From Ketogulonicigenium robustum (GTDB lineage: Bacteria; Pseudomonadota; Alphaproteobacteria; Rhodobacterales; Rhodobacteraceae), in contig NZ_CP019937.1 in assembly GCF_002117445.1 (NCBI RefSeq), forward strand, positions 1,241,501 to 1,305,500: 64,000 nucleotides of DNA. Reading direction: 5' to 3'. Every line of letters starts with the position of its first letter. Position 1 is the first letter of the stretch. Both the position numbers and the translations under genes were made by a program. Of the stretch, positions 8,020-16,768 are shown piece after piece. The notes below the pieces were generated by a model. It had not been told where the DNA came from. It worked only from the letters and a program-made list of their open reading frames with translations, and did not search any database.

Positions 8020-9549
8020 CTATTCGGGGATGCCCAGCAGCCCACGCAGCGTGCCGCGCGGCGACACTTCGGGCGTGACGGGCAAGTCCTTGGCGTAGAA
8101 CATCTGGTAGCCTTGGTCGGATACGATGTAATACGGCAGCTCCTCGGCCAAGATCGTCGCGGCGGCTTGGTAGGCCTCGGTCCGGCCCGCTTGGTCCAGC
8201 GTTTCGCGGCCAGCTTGCAGCAGCGCATCAACCTCGGGGTTGGAATAGCCGCCCCAGTTGGTCGGGCCGCCGGTAGTCAGCTGGGCATACAGCAGACGGT
8301 CGGGGTCGACGATGTTCAGCCAGCCCAGCAGCGCGATGTCGTGCTGCCCTTGCTGGACATAGTTGGTCGAGAACGAAGGCCAGTCGCTGATTTGCGCGGT
8401 CACCTTCACGCCAGCCTGTTCAAACATGGCCTGCAGGAATTCGACCGTCTGGACGCGGTTCGGGTCTTCCGAGTGGGTCGAGAGCGTGATCTCGAGCGGG
8501 GCGCCGTCTTTATCGAGGTAGCCGTCGCCATTCGTGTCCGACCAACCCAGTTCGTTGAATAGCGCGATGGCGCCCTCCATGTCGAACGTCGGCTGCTGGA
8601 TCGTATCACTATAGGCCCACGACGACGGCAGAATGATCGAGCTGGCGATCTCGTCCGCGCCCTCGTAGATCGCATCTACGATGGTCGCTTGGTCGATCAG
8701 CATGGCAAAAGCTTGGCGCATACGGGGGTCGGACAGCGCGGGTTTTGTGGTGTTGAAGTTCAGGTAAGTCACACCCAGACTCGCCATGATGGCGTTGCCG
8801 AAACGATCGTCAGCGGCCAAACGGCGGATGTCCTGCGGCGAGAGCGGCGATTGGATCACATCCAGATCGCCCGCCTCGAACGCTTGGGCGCGGGCCGAGT
8901 TATCGCCGATCACCTTCAACGTCACATCGGTGACAGCCGGTGCACCCGCCCAGTAGTTTTCGTTGGCGGTCAGCGTGATCTCGCTGCCGCGCGACCAGTT
9001 GACCAGCTTCATCGGGCCGGCGCCGACGGGGTTCAGGGCCAGATCTTGCCCCGCCTCGACCAGCGCCTTGGGCACGATGCCGGTGTCAAGATAACTCAGC
9101 AGCGGCGCATAGGGGGCCGACAGCGTGAATTTGACCGTGACCGGATCGACAGCCTCGATCGCCGCGATCGGCGCATAAAGCGCGCGGCTGGGCGAGCCGA
9201 AGTCGGGGTTCGTCAGCGTTTCGAACGTGAAGACCACGTCATCAGCCGTCAGCGGGCTGCCATCCGAAAAGGTCAGGCCGTCGCGCAGGGTGAAGATGAT
9301 CGTGGTCGGATCGGGGCTTTCCCAGCTGGCGGCGAGGTCGGGGACAGGTTCCAGCCCCGGCGTCAGGTGGACAAGGCCCGCATAGATCAGGTCCGACACA
9401 CGCGAGGCGGTGGTGTCGCGCGTGAGGCGCGAATCCAGCGTGCCCGCATCGACATCGGTGCCGATGACAAGTGTTTCGGCAGCGGCAAACTGCGGCACGG
9501 CCAAGGCCAAAGCCGCCAGCGCGCTGCTGGTCAGAAGTAGTTTCTTCAT
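8020..9549 (-). CDS. Peptide-type ABC transporter periplasmic substrate-binding protein (SBP family 5)
   Basis: This 509-residue protein has a clear signal peptide (MKKLLLTSSALAALALAVPQ ending around FAAAE). The mature part is a family-5 binding protein: LVIGTDVDAGTLDSRL and YAGLVHLTPGLEPVPDLAAS near the N-terminus, then the family hallmark WTFTLRDG-like IIFTLRDGLTFSDGSPLTADDVVFTFE. It would capture the substrate in the periplasm and deliver it to the permease pair. It is the second gene of the operon, 19 bases after the regulator, and is followed by a perfect hairpin. Family 5 binds peptides but also nickel, opines and sugars, so the ligand is uncertain. Confidence 0.92.
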   Translation of the reverse strand: MKKLLLTSSALAALALAVPQFAAAETLVIGTDVDAGTLDSRLTRDTTASRVSDLIYAGLVHLTPGLEPVPDLAASWESPDPTTIIFTLRDGLTFSDGSPLTADDVVFTFETLTNPDFGSPSRALYAPIAAIEAVDPVTVKFTLSAPYAPLLSYLDTGIVPKALVEAGQDLALNPVGAGPMKLVNWSRGSEITLTANENYWAGAPAVTDVTLKVIGDNSARAQAFEAGDLDVIQSPLSPQDIRRLAADDRFGNAIMASLGVTYLNFNTTKPALSDPRMRQAFAMLIDQATIVDAIYEGADEIASSIILPSSWAYSDTIQQPTFDMEGAIALFNELGWSDTNGDGYLDKDGAPLEITLSTHSEDPNRVQTVEFLQAMFEQAGVKVTAQISDWPSFSTNYVQQGQHDIALLGWLNIVDPDRLLYAQLTTGGPTNWGGYSNPEVDALLQAGRETLDQAGRTEAYQAAATILAEELPYYIVSDQGYQMFYAKDLPVTPEVSPRGTLRGLLGIPE

Positions 9550-9568
9550 TCCCTGTTTCCTTTGTTTT

Positions 9569-10612
9569 TCATTTTGTTATGACATCGTCCGCGCTTTGAC
9601 TGTCGGCCAGCACGCGCGCGGAAACCTTGGCTTGTCGCAGCTTTGCCAGATGGGGCAGCAACACCCCTTCCAGCGCGGCCTGATCGGCACTGTGACGGAA
9701 TTCGAAACAGTCCACGCCGGGTTCGACCATTTCGGACAGGTGTTCGGCCCCCGAGGCGTAGACGACCGATGTGCACCCGGCCAAAACCTCGTTCAGATCG
9801 GCGGCGCCCATCCATGTGGCGCGCACCTCGGCCACATGCGGGGCGAATTCGCGCACCGTGGGCCGCATGACCGAAACGTATTCCTGAAAATAGCTGACGG
9901 CCGCAATGCGCGCGCGGGGGTCCTGCCCCGCCAGTTGCTGCCGCGTCCGGCGCGAGGCGATGAAGGCGATGCCGACCACGCGCGCGGGGTCGACGCTGGC
10001 GCCGTCCGCCTCAAGCAGGCTGCGCACTTCTGCCACGCGATGGGTAAAGGTCACGACCAGATCGGCACCAAGGCAGCTATCGCGCGCAGCAAGGTCGTCC
10101 GTCAACTGCGACATCAGGACCCAGCTGATACTGTCGGTCGGCGCAAGGACCGAGGCGATCTCGCGCACATAATCGCGCGTTTGCGGGCCGAACATGCCGA
10201 CGAACACCACCTTCAGCCCGGCATCCGAGCGCTGCAATTGTGCGCGCGCGTTAACCATGCCGACCAAGGCGGTGGGGCTGACATCCAGCGCATGCGCGCG
10301 GCGCAGCAGTGCATCGATCATCCCTGCCAGACCGGCTATGGGGTCGTCCGCCTCGGGCGCGGCGCGGCGGGCGACAAACGCCCCAAGGCCGGCCCGCATC
10401 TCGATCAAGCCTTCGTCGCGCAGCTGCTGATAGACCTGCGCGACGGTCATCGGCGCAACGCCCAGATCAGCCGCTAACTGGCGAACCGAGGGCAGCTTCT
10501 CGCCCTCGGGCAGGTTCCAGAACGACAGCGCGTAGCTGAGCAATCCGTGCAGCTGCATCCCGACGGGCACAGGCAAGGACTTGTCGATCATCAGCGGGTT
10601 AATTGGAAACAT
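9569..10612 (-). CDS. GntR-family transcriptional regulator with C-terminal sensor-like domain
   Basis: A GntR winged helix fills about residues 10-80 (KLPSVRQLAADLGVAPMTVAQVYQQLRDEGLIEMRAGLGAFV). The remaining 250 residues form a separate domain, rich in alternating strands and helices (VVFVGMFGPQTRDYVREIAS), that looks like a ligand-sensing Rossmann-type fold rather than a FadR or MocR domain. I chose the ATG at 10612 because GGTGA lies about 7 bases before it; a GTG at 10621 is possible. It is the first gene of the transporter/hydrolase operon and probably its regulator. A perfect palindrome starts 10 bases upstream of the chosen start and is a likely self-operator. The exact sensor family is not recognised. 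Confidence 0.82.
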   Translation of the reverse strand: MFPINPLMIDKSLPVPVGMQLHGLLSYALSFWNLPEGEKLPSVRQLAADLGVAPMTVAQVYQQLRDEGLIEMRAGLGAFVARRAAPEADDPIAGLAGMIDALLRRAHALDVSPTALVGMVNARAQLQRSDAGLKVVFVGMFGPQTRDYVREIASVLAPTDSISWVLMSQLTDDLAARDSCLGADLVVTFTHRVAEVRSLLEADGASVDPARVVGIAFIASRRTRQQLAGQDPRARIAAVSYFQEYVSVMRPTVREFAPHVAEVRATWMGAADLNEVLAGCTSVVYASGAEHLSEMVEPGVDCFEFRHSADQAALEGVLLPHLAKLRQAKVSARVLADSQSADDVITK

Positions 10613-10621
10613 GCGATTCAC

Positions 10622-10641
10622 CGTTCTAATATACTAGAACG
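10622..10641. promoter_or_regulatory. 20-bp perfect palindrome, candidate GntR operator
   Basis: CGTTCTAATATACTAGAACG has exact 7-base arms around a 6-base spacer. It lies immediately upstream of the GntR regulator start, where repressor binding would block transcription of the operon. Additional half-site-like CGTTC (10651) and GAACG (10671) follow further upstream. Confidence 0.6.
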
Positions 10642-10699
10642 CTATCTCAGCGTTCCGCTTAGGCAAGCCAGAACGACAAAATCTGCGATAATCTTTGGG

Positions 10700-10719
10700 A
10701 TGTGCAAAATTATGCACAT
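10700..10719. promoter_or_regulatory. Second 20-bp perfect palindrome in the divergent promoter region
   Basis: ATGTGCAAAATTATGCACAT has exact 7-base arms and a 6-base AT-rich spacer. It sits midway between the GntR operon and the aldo/keto reductase gene. Its geometry equals that of the palindrome at 10622 but the half-site differs, so it could bind a second regulator. Confidence 0.5.
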
Positions 10720-10834
10720 TAAATAATCATTTCGAGCAAAATCGCACATATCTGCCATCAAATAGCTTGGCTTGAGGCGATTCGGCCGTCAACACATCAG
10801 TCAGTACACGGGTGAATACGGAAAGGGTGTTCTA

Positions 10835-11803
<969 letters not shown>

Positions 11804-11812
11804 GGACACATC

Positions 11813-12991
11813 ATGGACCTAGGACAAGATCTGGCCGAGATCACCGCAGGGATCGACCACCTTTATCGCACAACGCCGCGCAGCGACGGGTTTCTCGACC
11901 GCGAGGGGCTGATCCCCGTGGCGGTCGCACCCGTGACCGCGCGCCAATTCGGCGCCTACGACGACGCCCGCGCCGCGCTGGACGCCCTGTCCGCCCGCAT
12001 CCCATCGGGGGCAGAAACTGCGGTGCGTGCCGCCTATCTGGCCGAAATGGTGGATTCGCTGCACGCGTTGATTGACACATTCACCGGCGTTCCCATCACA
12101 TTCGCCGAACGGTTGCAGCGGCAAATGCGCGTCGACACCACCGTCGTCCCGCAGGCTATTCTGGACGGCTACCGCCAGACCATCCGCGATGCGCTGGACG
12201 AGATGGGCTATCGCGGCGGCGATCTGCCCGACGATCTGGCGCAGTGGGAGGCTGACAACGCCGTGCCGCGCGACAAGGTTCTGGCCGTCATGGCCGAGCT
12301 GCAAATCGCCGCCCGCGCCCGCGTGATGAAGATCATGGACCCCGCGTTAACCGCAGGGATGGCCGATGAATGGATGGACCCGCAAGATGTGTCGGGCGCG
12401 CCATTTTCGGCCTATTGCGACTATCCGACACGGCGAATGCTGATCAACCTTGACTTCCCGTACACCCGTTTCGGGTTGAAGCATCTCGCCACGCACGAGG
12501 CCTTCCCCGGCCACACCGTGCACCTGAAGCACCGCGAAATGATGGTTGCGGCAGGTAAAATGCCGTTGGACGGCGCGCAGGTAGTGACTAGCTCGGCCTC
12601 CTCGGCGCTGTTCGAGGGGATTGCCGACAACGGAATCTTCTTCCTAGATTGGGTCGAGGGGCCCTCTGACGTTTTGGGCGTCGCGCTGCAGCGCTTGCGC
12701 AGCGCGACCCGCTGCAACGCCGCGTGGATGATGCACGCCGAGGGGAAATCGCTGGACGAGATCGTGCCGGTCATTGCCGCACAAGCCTTTCAGACGCCCG
12801 AGACCGCGCGCGGCCGGCTGGCGTTCCTGACGCACGATCTGCGGATGCCGTTCGTCTACGCCTATTGGTCGGGCGACCAAGCCGTGCATGCGGCGTGGAC
12901 ATCGCTGCAGCCGGAACAACGCGGCGCATTTTGGCGCGATATTTACGGCACCATGCACACGCCGCGCACGCTGGCATCTGTCTACGGCTAA
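11813..12991 (+). CDS. DUF885-family putative metallohydrolase
   Basis: This 392-residue protein belongs to the DUF885 family. The key element is HEAFPGHTVH near residue 227, a zincin-like motif, followed by a second conserved Glu in LFEGIADNG. The family is related to M2/M3-type zinc peptidases and is often annotated as a carboxypeptidase-like hydrolase. No signal peptide is seen, so it is probably cytoplasmic. It starts 9 bases after the aldo/keto reductase and is likely co-transcribed with it. The nearby peptide-type transporter and other hydrolases make a shared catabolic role plausible. Biochemical specificity is unknown. Confidence 0.8.
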   Translation: MDLGQDLAEITAGIDHLYRTTPRSDGFLDREGLIPVAVAPVTARQFGAYDDARAALDALSARIPSGAETAVRAAYLAEMVDSLHALIDTFTGVPITFAERLQRQMRVDTTVVPQAILDGYRQTIRDALDEMGYRGGDLPDDLAQWEADNAVPRDKVLAVMAELQIAARARVMKIMDPALTAGMADEWMDPQDVSGAPFSAYCDYPTRRMLINLDFPYTRFGLKHLATHEAFPGHTVHLKHREMMVAAGKMPLDGAQVVTSSASSALFEGIADNGIFFLDWVEGPSDVLGVALQRLRSATRCNAAWMMHAEGKSLDEIVPVIAAQAFQTPETARGRLAFLTHDLRMPFVYAYWSGDQAVHAAWTSLQPEQRGAFWRDIYGTMHTPRTLASVYG

Positions 12992-12998
12992 AAATTTA

Positions 12999-13024
12999 GC
13001 GGGGCGGTTGTTAGGCTGCCCCGC
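12999..13024. terminator. Hairpin between convergent genes
   Basis: GCGGGGC and GCCCCGC are 7-base reverse complements separated by 12 bases, in the 43-base gap between the DUF885 gene and the convergent glycosyltransferase gene. An A-rich stretch precedes it and CAAAAC follows, so it could terminate transcription in both directions. Confidence 0.5.
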
Positions 13025-13034
13025 CAAAACACCC

Positions 13035-15170
13035 TCAGGCTTTGGGCTGCGGTATGGCCTTTGGCGGATCGTTCAGAGCCTCTACCCGATCAACCAGCGC
13101 GACAATGTCGCGCCGCCCTAGTTGCTGCGCGATCCGCGCAATGCGCCGCTGCAGAAACGGCCGCATCGGTGCCAGATACAGCGCACGCACCAGATCGGCC
13201 AAAGCCTCGGCGCGCATGCCTGCCTCGGCCGCGCAATTGGCACGCCAGACATAGAAATCAGCCGAAGATTCCAGAACAGGCGCGAATTTCTCCAGCGCCT
13301 CGGCCAGATCAATGTAGGACGCGCTTTTGTTCAGCGCCTCGCAGGTGGCGAAATGCGCTGCAAAAGCGGGCGTGCTTTGGACGTGCTTTTCCTTGGCGCG
13401 GTGCATCTTCGCCCGCATGTGCGCCAGATCAAAATCCGCGACATCGACGAACGCCAGACCGCATTTGAAGTCAGAAGCGATGCGCGGGAAGTCAGCCGCA
13501 ATTGCCCGCTCGAACGCTTGCGGCAGCAAGCCCGTGCGGCGACTATCCAGCAAGCTATCGGCTAGGCCGCGCACATAGCGGCGCAGCAAGCGCACAGGCC
13601 GATAGGCGGCGTAAAAGCGCCCCTCGTCCATAGTGCCATCAGCACATTGGCGCGAAACGCTGGACAGCAGCCCGACCTGCCGCAGGAATTGCGCAGTCAT
13701 ATGGCCTGACCACCGCATCTTCAAACCCACCGCGCCCGCAGCGACCAAACGCTCGGCATGGGCGCGATCCTCGGGCAGCTTGGGATCATAGAACACATAG
13801 GCTTTGTGCGCAAAATGGCACGTTTCAGCCGCATCCGAGGGCAAAAACGACCAGTTTTGCGCCGTCCCGCCGGGGTATCGCGTATCCCAAGGCGCGAGCG
13901 CCACATCAAGCGTTGATTGCGGCGAGAATGCGACGACCGTGCACCCGGGCGCAAATTGCGCAAACAGGCACGCGCCATATCCCCCCATCGAGGTGCCCGA
14001 CAAGATCACGCGATCAAACTGATCGAAGAACCCTTCGGCCTGCAGCTTTGCAAAGGACTTGTGCAGAGAGCGCGACCGGAACCAATTATCGTCAAACGCC
14101 AGCACGCCCATGAACGACCAGCCGTTCGATTTGGCAAAACCATAGCCCCAGCCCGGCCGGTCTTTGTTGCGGCTGCGCACCTCGGCCAGATTGTCGAAAC
14201 CAATGTACAGCGTGTCGAAGCTGCGCTGGGTGTATTTTACCGCGTAACGGTCACGCCCTTTATAAAGCTGGATGAAGGGCTCATCCACCGTCAGCGTGCT
14301 ATCCTCGACAAATTCCTCGTCGTTTTCGGACTGGTCTGTGTCTTCGGCGGCGGGGGCGGCCAGATGCATCAGCGCCAAAGCCCCGCGCGACAAGAACGAA
14401 AACTGATCCGCCACAATTTCAGCAACAGCCTGCGGCGCCAGTAATTGCATGCCCCGCTTGCGGGCACGGTCGGGCGAAAAACTGGTGTCGTTCAGCCCGT
14501 GATGGGTCACGAGGCTGAGGTTGTCGTCGACGACCGCGTGCTCGAACCGTTGCTCCATCCCGAAATGGCCGAATTCATAGACGGATTTCTTGGGGTGCCG
14601 CAGCGCCAGACCCGCCGCCAAAAAGGTGACAGGCCAGTCATAAGCACCCTGCCCGTTTCCCGCAGCGGCTACATAAAGCGCGCGGGCGTTGGTGATGACA
14701 AAGGGTTTATCGCTGCCTGCAAAATCGCCTGCAGCGCGGCGCATATTGGCGACGAACCGCTGCGAGATCGCATCATCATCATCCAGACGGAACTGCAGCA
14801 CATTCGAGAACTGCAATCCCAACGATTTGAAGACCTTGCGCTGCGCATCGCCCGCGCTTGTTGTATCAAAAAACCGCAACTCAACCTGAGGCACGCGCGC
14901 GCAGAGTGCCCGCAGCCGGTCTTGGTATATCTGCGGCATCCGCGTCGACGCTAAGACGATAAAGACGAAATTCTGGTCGGTTTGCGCCTGCAGCGACGCA
15001 AGGGTCAACAACTCGAAGCTGCGCAGGCGCGCTTCGATGCGCGCGGGATCGAACAGTTTTTGCGCCTGTTCATCAACAAGGCGCGCAATATCCTGTTCGG
15101 CCGCACCGCGAAACGATATCCAGTCCCCCCGCCCGAGCAAAGAAAATCGACAGATTCCAACGATATCCAT
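13035..15170 (-). CDS. Glycosyltransferase (putative rhamnosyltransferase-like) fused to an alpha/beta-hydrolase-like domain
   Basis: This is a long, 711-residue multidomain protein. Residues about 1-240 match the putative rhamnosyltransferase type common in Rhodobacterales (GICRFSLLGRGDW at the start, the acidic QFRLDDDD near residue 130 as the metal/sugar-nucleotide site). A middle domain at about 300-500 has a strand-turn-helix nucleophile elbow, SGTSMGGYGACLFAQF near residue 392, as in serine hydrolases. The last 180 residues are helical and alanine-rich, with TPR-like pairs (DFYVWRANCAAEAGMRAEAL). It stands alone between a convergent terminator and IS elements. A role in surface polysaccharide or glycoconjugate metabolism is inferred. 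Whether the middle domain is catalytic is uncertain. Confidence 0.72.
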   Translation of the reverse strand: MDIVGICRFSLLGRGDWISFRGAAEQDIARLVDEQAQKLFDPARIEARLRSFELLTLASLQAQTDQNFVFIVLASTRMPQIYQDRLRALCARVPQVELRFFDTTSAGDAQRKVFKSLGLQFSNVLQFRLDDDDAISQRFVANMRRAAGDFAGSDKPFVITNARALYVAAAGNGQGAYDWPVTFLAAGLALRHPKKSVYEFGHFGMEQRFEHAVVDDNLSLVTHHGLNDTSFSPDRARKRGMQLLAPQAVAEIVADQFSFLSRGALALMHLAAPAAEDTDQSENDEEFVEDSTLTVDEPFIQLYKGRDRYAVKYTQRSFDTLYIGFDNLAEVRSRNKDRPGWGYGFAKSNGWSFMGVLAFDDNWFRSRSLHKSFAKLQAEGFFDQFDRVILSGTSMGGYGACLFAQFAPGCTVVAFSPQSTLDVALAPWDTRYPGGTAQNWSFLPSDAAETCHFAHKAYVFYDPKLPEDRAHAERLVAAGAVGLKMRWSGHMTAQFLRQVGLLSSVSRQCADGTMDEGRFYAAYRPVRLLRRYVRGLADSLLDSRRTGLLPQAFERAIAADFPRIASDFKCGLAFVDVADFDLAHMRAKMHRAKEKHVQSTPAFAAHFATCEALNKSASYIDLAEALEKFAPVLESSADFYVWRANCAAEAGMRAEALADLVRALYLAPMRPFLQRRIARIAQQLGRRDIVALVDRVEALNDPPKAIPQPKA

Positions 15171-15656
15171 GCACTTACCACATCATCCGAGCGAGCCCAC
15201 CCCAACGATAGAGGCATATATACTGCGACACAACACGGCTTTAGCGCCCACAGCCTTAACCGCGCCACGACGGGCCGTAACGATGGTGTAGGCTTAGCTC
15301 TGTTGAACACATCTGGTAACGGAATCACCATGTGAATCCAAGGTGATAGCTGGGTGGCCCTGAATAGACCGGCACCTCCGCCCTACAAGACCCGGAACTG
15401 GCGCAGCTATAAGCAAGCGCTGAAGTCCCGTGGCTCTCTGACGATCTGGTTCGATCCTTCCATGAACAGCGAGGCCGCTCCGACAGGCAAACGTGGTCGA
15501 CAGCGCGACCACGGCGACTCTGTGATCCAGACCTGCCTGACATTGAAGGTGCTGTTCGGGATGGCGCTGCGCTGAACTGGACTTGTCTCACTTCCGTTCC
15601 GGTTTTCTACGAGCAATGCTCGCCATAAAGGAGACCAGATATGGCACCCAAGCACA

Positions 15657-15914
15657 GTGAAAGATTTCAAGCGCGATGCGGTTCGGATCGCGACGCATAG
15701 CGGCCTGACACGACGACAGGTGGCGTCGGACCTTGGTGTCGGGTTTTCGACCTTGGGCAAGTGGATGCGGGATTATTCGACCGATCCGACAGCGGCCGAG
15801 GACGCGGAACTACGCCGCGAGAATGAGCGCTTGCGCAAAGAGAACCGTATCCTGCGGGAGGAGAGGGAAGTACTAAAAAAGGCCGCGATCCTCTTCGCGA
15901 GCCAAAAGCAGTGA
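15657..15914 (+). CDS. IS3-family transposase OrfA (helix-turn-helix), probably frameshifted at its start
   Basis: OrfA of an IS3-family element, about 85 residues. The helix-turn-helix LTRRQVASDLGVGFSTLGKW recognises the IS ends, and a leucine-zipper-like stretch (ELRRENERLRKENRILREER) follows for oligomerisation. The natural start appears to be the ATG at 15641, which has AAGGAG 7 bases upstream. That frame leaves the OrfA frame after a GAAAG run near 15660 and hits a stop soon after. The open frame instead begins at a GTG (15657) with no well-spaced ribosome site. Deleting one A would restore a continuous MAPKHSEDFKRDAV start. The element may therefore be inactive. Confidence 0.75.
   Translation: MKDFKRDAVRIATHSGLTRRQVASDLGVGFSTLGKWMRDYSTDPTAAEDAELRRENERLRKENRILREEREVLKKAAILFASQKQ
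15875..15881 (+). other. A6G slippery heptamer for -1 frameshift to OrfAB
   Basis: AAAAAAG lies in the A-AAA-AAG register of orfA. A slip back by one base enters the orfB frame, which is open from 15881 through the annotated orfB start at 15911, so a full OrfAB transposase could be produced. This is the standard IS3-family arrangement. Confidence 0.75.
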
Positions 15915-16768
15915 GATTTCAGTTCATTGCGGAGTATCGCGGAGATCTTTCACGCGCCCGCCTTTGCTGTCTGATGCAAGTTTCGGACCGTGGTTTACGA
16001 GCGTGGCGTCACAGGCCGCCCTCGCTGCGTCAGCGGCGCGACATGGTCCTTCTGGCCCATATTCGCGAACAGCACCGGCTCAGTCTGGGTAGCTATGGCC
16101 GCCCGCGCATGACGCAGGAATTGACCGAATTGGGCATCAGGGTGGGGCAACGCAGGGTTGCCCGGATCATGCGCGACAATGGCATCCAGGTCTTGCGAAG
16201 CCGCAAATTCAAGCGCACGACCGACAGCGACCACAGTTTCAACATCGCCCCGAACCGTCTGAACCAGGATTTCACGGCGCGGGCCCCGAACCAGAAATGG
16301 GCGGGAGATATCACCTATATTTGGACCTGCGAAGGATGGGCCTATCTCTCTGTGATCATTGATCTATATTCGAGGCGCGTAATCGGTTGGGCAATCAGCA
16401 ACCGTATGAAGCAGGACTTGGCCTTGCGGGCTTTGGACATGGCAATCGCGTTACGCCGACCGCCACCGGGCTGCATTCACCGCACCGATCGCGGCGCGCA
16501 ATATTGTGCGCACGCGTATCAGAAGCGCCTTCGCCGTCACGAGTTGCTGCCTTCCATGAGTGGCAAAGGAAATTGTTACGATAATTCCGCAGTCGAGAGT
16601 TTCTTCAAGTCGCTCAAGGCCGAACTCATCTGGCGAAACACGTGGCAAACACGCCGGGACGTCGAGGTCGCGGTGTTCGAATACATCAACGGATTCTACA
16701 ATCCGCGCAGGCGGCATTCTTCGTTGAATGGAAAATCACCCGTGGCCTTCGAAAAGATCGCCGCATAA
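15911..16768 (+). CDS. IS3-family transposase OrfB (DDE integrase domain)
   Basis: This 285-residue catalytic subunit has an N-terminal HTH_21-like segment (GSYGRPRMTQELTELGIRVG) followed by an rve integrase core. The three acidic residues are present: Asp in WAGDITYIW, Asp in HRTDRGAQYC, and Glu in NSAVESFFKSLKAEL. The start is a GTG that overlaps the orfA stop by four bases, and the same frame can be reached by -1 slippage at 15875. The catalytic part looks intact, but activity depends on OrfAB production and orfA looks frameshifted. Confidence 0.88.
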   Translation: MRFQFIAEYRGDLSRARLCCLMQVSDRGLRAWRHRPPSLRQRRDMVLLAHIREQHRLSLGSYGRPRMTQELTELGIRVGQRRVARIMRDNGIQVLRSRKFKRTTDSDHSFNIAPNRLNQDFTARAPNQKWAGDITYIWTCEGWAYLSVIIDLYSRRVIGWAISNRMKQDLALRALDMAIALRRPPPGCIHRTDRGAQYCAHAYQKRLRRHELLPSMSGKGNCYDNSAVESFFKSLKAELIWRNTWQTRRDVEVAVFEYINGFYNPRRRHSSLNGKSPVAFEKIAA

